Positions 24,676 to 32,690 of a stretch of 64,000 nucleotides of DNA are shown here, piece after piece. The DNA lies in NCBI GenBank assembly GCA_012295275.1, contig CM022669.1, forward strand, positions 810,573 through 874,572, in the 5' to 3' direction. The position numbers were made by a program, and so were the translations under genes. Below the pieces are notes generated by a model. That model searched no databases. It saw nothing but the letters and a program-made list of their open reading frames with translations, and had not been told where the DNA came from. Positions within the stretch are counted from its first letter, which is position 1. Each line of letters starts with the position of its first letter. This stretch comes from Chrysomallon squamiferum (taxonomy: Eukaryota; Mollusca; Gastropoda; Neomphalida; Peltospiridae).

Positions 24676-27007
24676 AGTCTGTGGCTAGGTGAAGAGTAAA
24701 TGAAGATTGTTATTTCAGGACAGGAAATCTTTAAGTGAATGTCTCGTTCTGCTTCTCTTCTGTATCTGCGCACCGATTGGCTGGAACTGGCTCTTGTCCT
24801 TCATGAAGATTCTCTTTGGAGGGAAGGAGTGGCCGTCAGTGAAGACGTTGCTTGTTGTAAGTTCTACTATTGAGATTTATACAGAAGTTATTTTTATTAG
24901 ACTGTCATCAACAGAAAGCAGCAGAAGTAATAGTTGCAGATGGAAAATTTAATAGTAATAGTATTATTATTATTGGTAGTAGTAGTAGTAGTAGTAGTAA
25001 TAGTAACAGTAGTAGTAGTAGTGGTAGCTGTAGTATAAATAGTTGAATTATTAGAAAAACAGAAACTGTCAAGATAAACTTTATCAGTAGTGAGTTATGG
25101 TTGTAATGAACATCATAGTCACATTCTCAGATTGCTGTACTGTTCACATGTAAAATCCTGTTTTCAGTTGACGGTGTTGGAACTATTACAAACCTGTGGA
25201 CTTTCACTTCTCGTTTTCAAAGTTCTTCCTTCCACCGACTTCTTCAGAGGAATAGTCATCACGTTTGCCATGTTTCAAGTGCCGAGTTTCCTCAAGCTGA
25301 GTTTAGCAGAGAGCAGGCTGAGTTCGGGATTCTGCAGTTTGTTTAAACTGATGAGCGTCGTGGCAGCTTTTCTCTGTCAAGTGGCTGGCTCGGCTTTCTT
25401 TTCTCTGACAGACTTCACCTCGGCTGGGCAGAAGACGATTGAACTGGAACCAGGAACAAGTCTGAGTTTAGAACACCTTGTCCAGTTCGGATACTTTAGC
25501 TGGGAACTTCCTCTCTCTTTGTTTCTTGTGTCCCTTGGATTCTGGCAGAACTTCATCTCCGGAGACTGGTGTTTCTGCGGTAAAGTGAGCGGCTGTTTCA
25601 AGTGCTGGCGAAACTCGTTAAACAGCGTCAAGGAGACGTCGTACTTCCTGATAGGACCGCTGAAGATTGGTTTGACTGTGTTACTGGCCAGACTGATAAC
25701 TAACAGCGAGTTCAGGCTGCCTGAACCCGGAGACAACGCTAACGTTGTCCTCAACCACCTGCTAACGTACAGCCTCATGTACATACAGATAGGCTCAGGC
25801 ATCGTCTGCACCTACCTGGCTGGTCTGGCGTGCAAACTGCACATGCAGAGAGTGTCATTCGCCTTACCTTTACTCATTTCCCCCCCAGTCAGCCTCGCTG
25901 TGGTCTACCTCCAGTGTCGATTCAACTTCCTCCCGTCTTACTGGCACGAGAGGGCGTGGTCGTGTCCTAACCTTGACCTCACCTCACTGATTGTTCCCCT
26001 CGCGTGCGCCTCAGCTCTCTGGCTTTCCTACTGCCTCATATCATCGCACATCTGGTTTCCGAAGTGTGAACGAATGGCCAAAATTGAAAGATTATTTATC
26101 ACGCCAAACTTCAATGGGATATTTCCTGACTACAATCTGAGCATGCGTCGACGCCGGAACGAGGAGGACACAGTGAGGGGGAGGTGTGACAGTAAGGCCG
26201 GGGTGCAGGGGTCAGGTTTGACGCCCATGTTGTACGTGTGTGCCACAATGTGGCACGAGACGAGGAAAGAAATGACGCAACTTCTGAAATCGTTGTACAG
26301 GTAAAAACTACGTGTGCGTGTGCGTGTGCGTGTTAGTGAGTACAGAGCTAAAGACAGCATGACGTAGTGTAAAGTAGAGTATTTAATGTGATAAAGTTCA
26401 GTACGACTCCGTCAGAACTATGTTTTGATCAATGACAGTACATATGATATTATATCTATCTATCTCTCTGTCTGTCTGTCTGTCTGGCTGTCTATCTATC
26501 TATCTATGTATGTATCTATGTATGTATGTAAGTATGTAAGTATCTATGTATGTATCTATATATGTATATATATATCAATCTATTTATCATCTGTCTGTCT
26601 GTCTGTCTGTCTATCGATCTATCTATGTATGTATCTATGTATGTATGTATGTATGTATGTATGTATGTATGTATGTATGTATGTATGTATGTATGTATGT
26701 ATGTATGTATGTATGTATGTATGTATGTATATATGTATATATATATCAATCTATTTATACATATATCTGCCTGTCTCTTTGTCTGTCTATCTATCGATCT
26801 ATCTATGTATGTATCTATGTATGTATGTAAGTATGTATGTATGTATGTATGTATGTATAAATATCAATCTATTTATACATCTATCTGCCTGTCTCTCTGT
26901 CTGTCTATCTATCGATCTATCTATGTATGTATCTATGTATGTATGTATGTATGTAATTATGTAAGTATGTATGTATGTATCTATATATGTATATGTGTGT
27001 ATATATG

Positions 27008-27095
<88 letters not shown>

Positions 27096-28648
27096 AAATA
27101 AAGTTTAAGAAAAGTTATTGCAACATTATTACAAACAAAAATGAATAAGTTCGTGCAGTGTAACAGTTTAAAAGAATGGAGAACAAAAATAAAGAAATAA
27201 AAAGGATATTTATTTATTTATTTATTTATTTATATTCTCGTTGTTTCAGACTGGATTATATGCACTGTGCTAGTCGTCTGGCTCAAGAGAAGTTTTTGAT
27301 TCGAGATCCTGATTACTTCGACCTGGAAAGTAAATATTTTCTACTCTTCTCTACTAATCCGTCTCTGTACTAGTTTAACTAGGTAGTAAGATATACTCTT
27401 CTCTACTAATCCGTCTCTGTACTAGTTTAACTAGGTAGTAAGATCTACTCTTCTCTACTAATCCGTCTCTGTACTAGTTTAACTAGGTACTACGATCGGT
27501 TCTTGGTGCCCGCAGATTCTAGATTTGACAGCAGAGAAACAAGCGGCACATTGTCCGGGGCTCACAGAAAACTGAGTATGGAGTGGGTAGCTCACTGGCA
27601 CAGTGTCCGGGGCTGTGAGAAAACTGAGTATGGAGTGAGTAGCTCACTGACACAGTGTCCGGGACTATGAGTAACCTGAGTATGGAGTGGGTAGCTCACT
27701 GACTGAGTGTCCGGGGCTGTGAGTAAACTGAGTAGGGAGTGGGTAGCTCACTGTCACAGTGTCCGAGGCTGTGAGTAAATTGAGTACGGAGTGGGTAGCT
27801 CACTGACACAGTGTCCGGGGCTGTGAGAAATCTGAGTACGGAGTGGGTAGCTCACTGGCACAGTTTCCAGGGCTCCGGCACAGGGCTGTGAGTGGGTAAA
27901 TCTGACAGTGTCCAAGGCTGGGTGGGTAGCTCACTGGCACAGTATCCGGGGCTGTGAGTGGGTAGATCACTCGCACAGTGTCCGGGTGTGAGAAATCTGA
28001 GTACGGAGTGGGTAGCTCACTGGCACAGTGTCCGGGGCTGTGAGTGGGTAGATCACTCGCACAGTGTCCGGGTGTGAGAAATCTGAGTACGGAGTGGGTA
28101 GCTCACTGGCACAGTGTCCAGGGCTGTGAGTGGGTAGCTCACTGGCACAGTAACCGGGGCTGTGAGTGGGTAGATCACTCGCACAGTGTCCGGGGTGTGA
28201 GAAATCGCTGACTCGACAGTAAACGTTTCTCTTCCCGGTTTCAACACATCGATCCCCGCTGACAGCACACGCTCACCTGAGGGAATTCCGTTGAGGAAAA
28301 CTCCGACAATAAAACACGTAGCACGTCACGACTACTAAGAATAGACACGTCAGTTTGTGATGAATGGGAGTATGAGAGTCGTGAAGCCAATCCTTTACGC
28401 GTGCATTTCATACCTTACAAATCTACATTTACTGAAACATCGCAAGCTGAATGTTAGATATTAATAGTTTGTGTGTCGAATATGAATGCTATTTTATAAC
28501 CCTTCCACTACTGTTAAAGGAATTATATTTATTGTAATTTCTAGATCAGTAAAAAGTACAGGAGAATGTAATTATACTATTAATATTTGCTGGCCGTTAT
28601 CAAACAAGTATTTTTAAATTTTTATTTAATTTAATTTTTATTATTATT

Positions 28649-28681
<33 letters not shown>

Positions 28682-28693
28682 CTTCTTCTTCTT

Positions 28694-28724
<31 letters not shown>

Positions 28725-31700
28725 TTATTATTATTAATTTTTGTTTGATGTTATTTCTAGGTTAATAACTCTATGTGCTAATACAGATTTATTTTTGGAA
28801 CCTTAAATAAGTACACATTTTTTAAAAAAAATAAGTTATTTTGACATATTTCTTAATTAGAAATTTTTTGTTTGAATCTGAAATAGGTACATATTTATAA
28901 AAACAAAACAAAACAACAATATTATTTTAATATATTTAATTATTAGATTTATAATTATAATCTTAAGTAGGTACACGTTTATTTATAAAATAAATAAAAG
29001 TTATTTTGATATATTTCTTAATTGCATATTTATTGCTAGAATCTGAAATAGGTACGCATTTATATATAAAAAAAAAAAAAAAAATTATAACGAATATGAT
29101 TTGCTGATTACAGTTCACATTATATTTGATGACGCGTTTGAGTACGACAGCGAGGCTGATAGATTTGTACCCAACACCTTCGTCCTTCAGTTAGTCGAGG
29201 TCATGGAGGACGCCGCCAGGTGAGGTCACGTGATATCAGTACGCATGCGCGACAAGTTTAATAGTTCCCATTGAGATGTATCCGAGACATTAACATAGAA
29301 TTAAAAAAAAAAAAAAAAAAAAAAATTAGAATTAAAAATTTAATTGAAAGAAAAATTAAAAAACATATTTATGATTGATTAACATTTTGATTTGCAGTAT
29401 GTAGTTTTATCAACAGGTCTAATATTATAATGTTCATTTGCAGTAGTAGTATTATCAGCAGGCCTAACATTATAATGAAAGTAAAGTTTCTATTTTTTTC
29501 AATTTTTTTCTTTTTTTTTTGCTTATTGTTGCTTGTTTACTTTTTTTTTATTCATTTCTTTTCTCTCTCTTTTTTTCTTATTAATTTTTATCTGTTTATT
29601 TATTTTTGTTGTTTCTTTTTCTTCATTATAAAATTTCATCTTGTTTATTTAATTTAGTTATTAATCATATAAATCATTGCTTTTTAAAATTAAATTATTA
29701 TTATTATTATTATTACTTGTTAAACTTTAAAAAATATTTGTTTATGTTTGCAAATATTTTTAGATCTGTGGTTAAAGGACCTATAGTCATCCCGGCCCCT
29801 ACCAAAATCCCCACCCCTTATGGCGGGCGGCTAGTCTGGACAATGCCAGGACAAACCCAGCTGATCATTCACTGCAAAAACAAGAACAAAATCAGACACA
29901 GAAAAAGATGGTCACAGGTAAATAATATAACTATATATGTATGTGTGTGTATATATATTACTTACTGGGTTTTGTTGTTGTTGTTGTTATTTCAGTGTAT
30001 GTATGTGTATTACTTACTGGGTTTTGTTGTTGTTGTTGTTGTTGTTGTTTCAGTGTATGTATATGTATTACTTATTGGGTTTTATTGTTGTTGTTGTTGT
30101 TTCAGTGTATGTATGTATATGGGTTTTTATTGTTGTTGTTGTGGGTTTTTATTGTTGTTGTTGTTGTTTCAGTGTATGTACATGTATTACTTACTGAGTT
30201 TTATTGTTGTTGTTGTTGTTTCAGTGTATGTACATGTATTACTTACTGAGTTTTATTGTTGTTGTTGTTGTTTCAGTGTATGTATATGTATTGTATATGT
30301 ATTACTTACTGGGTTTTATTGTTGTTGTTGTTGTTTCAGTGTATGTACATGTATTACTTACTTTATTGAGTTTTGTTGTTGTTGTTGTTGTGTATGTACA
30401 TGTATTACTTACTGGGTTTTATTGTTGTTGTTGTTGCAGTGCATGTATATGTATTACTTACTGGGTTTTATTGTTGTTGTTGTTGCAGTGTATGTATATG
30501 TATTACTTACTGGGTTTTATTGTTGTTGTTGTTGTTGTTGTTTCAGTGTATGTATATGTATTACTTACTGGGTTTTATTGTTGTTGTTGTTGTTGTTGTT
30601 TCAGTGTATGTACATGTATTACTTACTGGGTTTTATTGTTGTTGTTGTTGTTGTTGTTTCAGTGTATGTATATGTATTACTTACTGGGTTTTATTGTTGT
30701 TGTTGTTGTTGTTTCAGTGTATGTACATGTATTACTTACTGGGTTTTATTTTGTTGTTGTTGTTGTTTCAGTGCATGTATATGTATTACTTACTGGGTTT
30801 TGTTGTTGTTGTTGTTATTTCAGTGTATGTACATGTATTACTTACTGGGTTTTATTGTTGTTGTTGTTGTTGTTGTTTCAGTGTATGTATATGTATTACT
30901 TACTGGGTTTTATTGTTGTTGTTGTTGTTATTTCAGTGTATGTATATGTATTACTTACTGGGTTTTGTTGTTGTTGTTGTTGTTGCAGTGTATGTTCATG
31001 TATTACTTACTGGGTTTTTATTGTTGTTGTTGTTGTTTCAGTGTATGTATATGTATTACTTACTGGGTTTTATTGTTGTTGTTGTTGTTTCAGTGTATGT
31101 ATATGTATTACTTACTGGGTTTTATTGTTGTTGTTGTTGTTTCAGTGTATGTATATGTATTACTTACTGGGTTTTATTGTTGTTGTTGTTGTTGTTGTTT
31201 CAGTGTATGTATATGTATTACTTACTGGGTTTTATTTTTGTTGTTGTTGTTGTTGTTTCAGTGTATGTACATGTATTACTTACTGGGTTTTATTGTTGTT
31301 GTTGTTGTTGTTTCAGTGTATGTATATGTATTACTTACTGGGTTTTATTGTTGTTGTTGTTGTTTCAGTGTATGTATATGTATTACTTACTGGGTTTTAT
31401 TGTTGTTGTTGTTGTTGTTTCAGTGTATGTATATGTATTACTTACTGGGTTTTTTATTGTTGTTGTTGTTGTTGTTGTTTCAGTGTATGTATATGTATTA
31501 CTTACTGGGTTTTATTGTTGTTGTTGTTGTTTTTTCAGTGTATGTACATGTATTACTTACTGGGTTTTCGACTACTGGGTGGACGTGGTTCTAGCAGCAC
31601 GACAACAGACACAGACGGCGACTCTGCAGACACCCCAGACGCCTACGACAACACCGTGAGAAACAGGAAGAAACGAAAGAGCAGGAAGGGGAAGAAACAG

Positions 31701-32014
31701 AAATCTGTTCCACTGAAAACCTTGCTGATGAGAATGCCGCCTGAGCAGTACGAGCAGGTAACAAAACAGAGTCTTAACCGATCCCCAAATTATTCATTGA
31801 TCTTTTACTTCTATTTACTTTTGTTCAAATTACCACAGTATCAAAATATCGAATGTTTCAAAAGAAATTCTTACCTTTTGCATGCTTGTTGTCTAGTCTC
31901 CATCAAAAGTTATCCTATTAATGACGTAAATTAATTGATTACATCATTAGTGCAGATACACAGCTGGTAAATATAAGGGAAGCTGTTTTTCGGAACCTTT
32001 CGACTATTTTCGGA

Positions 32015-32075
<61 letters not shown>

Positions 32076-32571
32076 TGTACTTTCAAATCATTAAATTATT
32101 ATAAATTCTTCCCTGAGAGTTTGTACCACTTCAGTATTTGAATAAGTATTTTCTATTCCGAATCCTTGATACCTTTTACGATTACAACAGTTGTGTCAGA
32201 AATAATGTTATATCACAAAAGAGTAATTAACAGCAGTACTGTAATTACTGAGTTAGACTAAAGAGTTATTTATTATTACTCAGGTTTATCTCACTCAGTT
32301 TATCAAAACGTTTTTGTTTTCAGATTTTGGAGAAAGCCGAGCGTTGTTTCATTCTCTGTCTCGATGGTGACGTCGACTTCCGGCCCGAGTCTGTGAAGCT
32401 GCTGATGGACAGGATGAAGAAAAACAAGAAAGTTGGAGCCGTGTGTGGCAGAATTCATCCAGTTGGTTCAGGTTACCATTGTTTATATATTTGTTTTTAT
32501 TTATTTTTTCTTATTATTATTTTTTTTCTTATTGTTTTATTGTTTCGTTCTTTTATAAAATTGCATACGTG

Positions 32572-32603
<32 letters not shown>

Positions 32604-32629
32604 GTTTAATTAATTAATGTATGTATGTA

Positions 32630-32690
<61 letters not shown>

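Noticed and set aside
26425-27101. Tyr/Met/Cys-rich open frames
   Set aside because: GTAT/TATC microsatellite within intron 5; no coding character.
29606-31934. Very long open frames (662, 576 and 428 codons) rich in Val, Cys and Leu
   Set aside because: They are readings of the stop-free intron 8 repeat array plus parts of exons 8 and 9; the chitin synthase reading frame requires the array to be spliced out.
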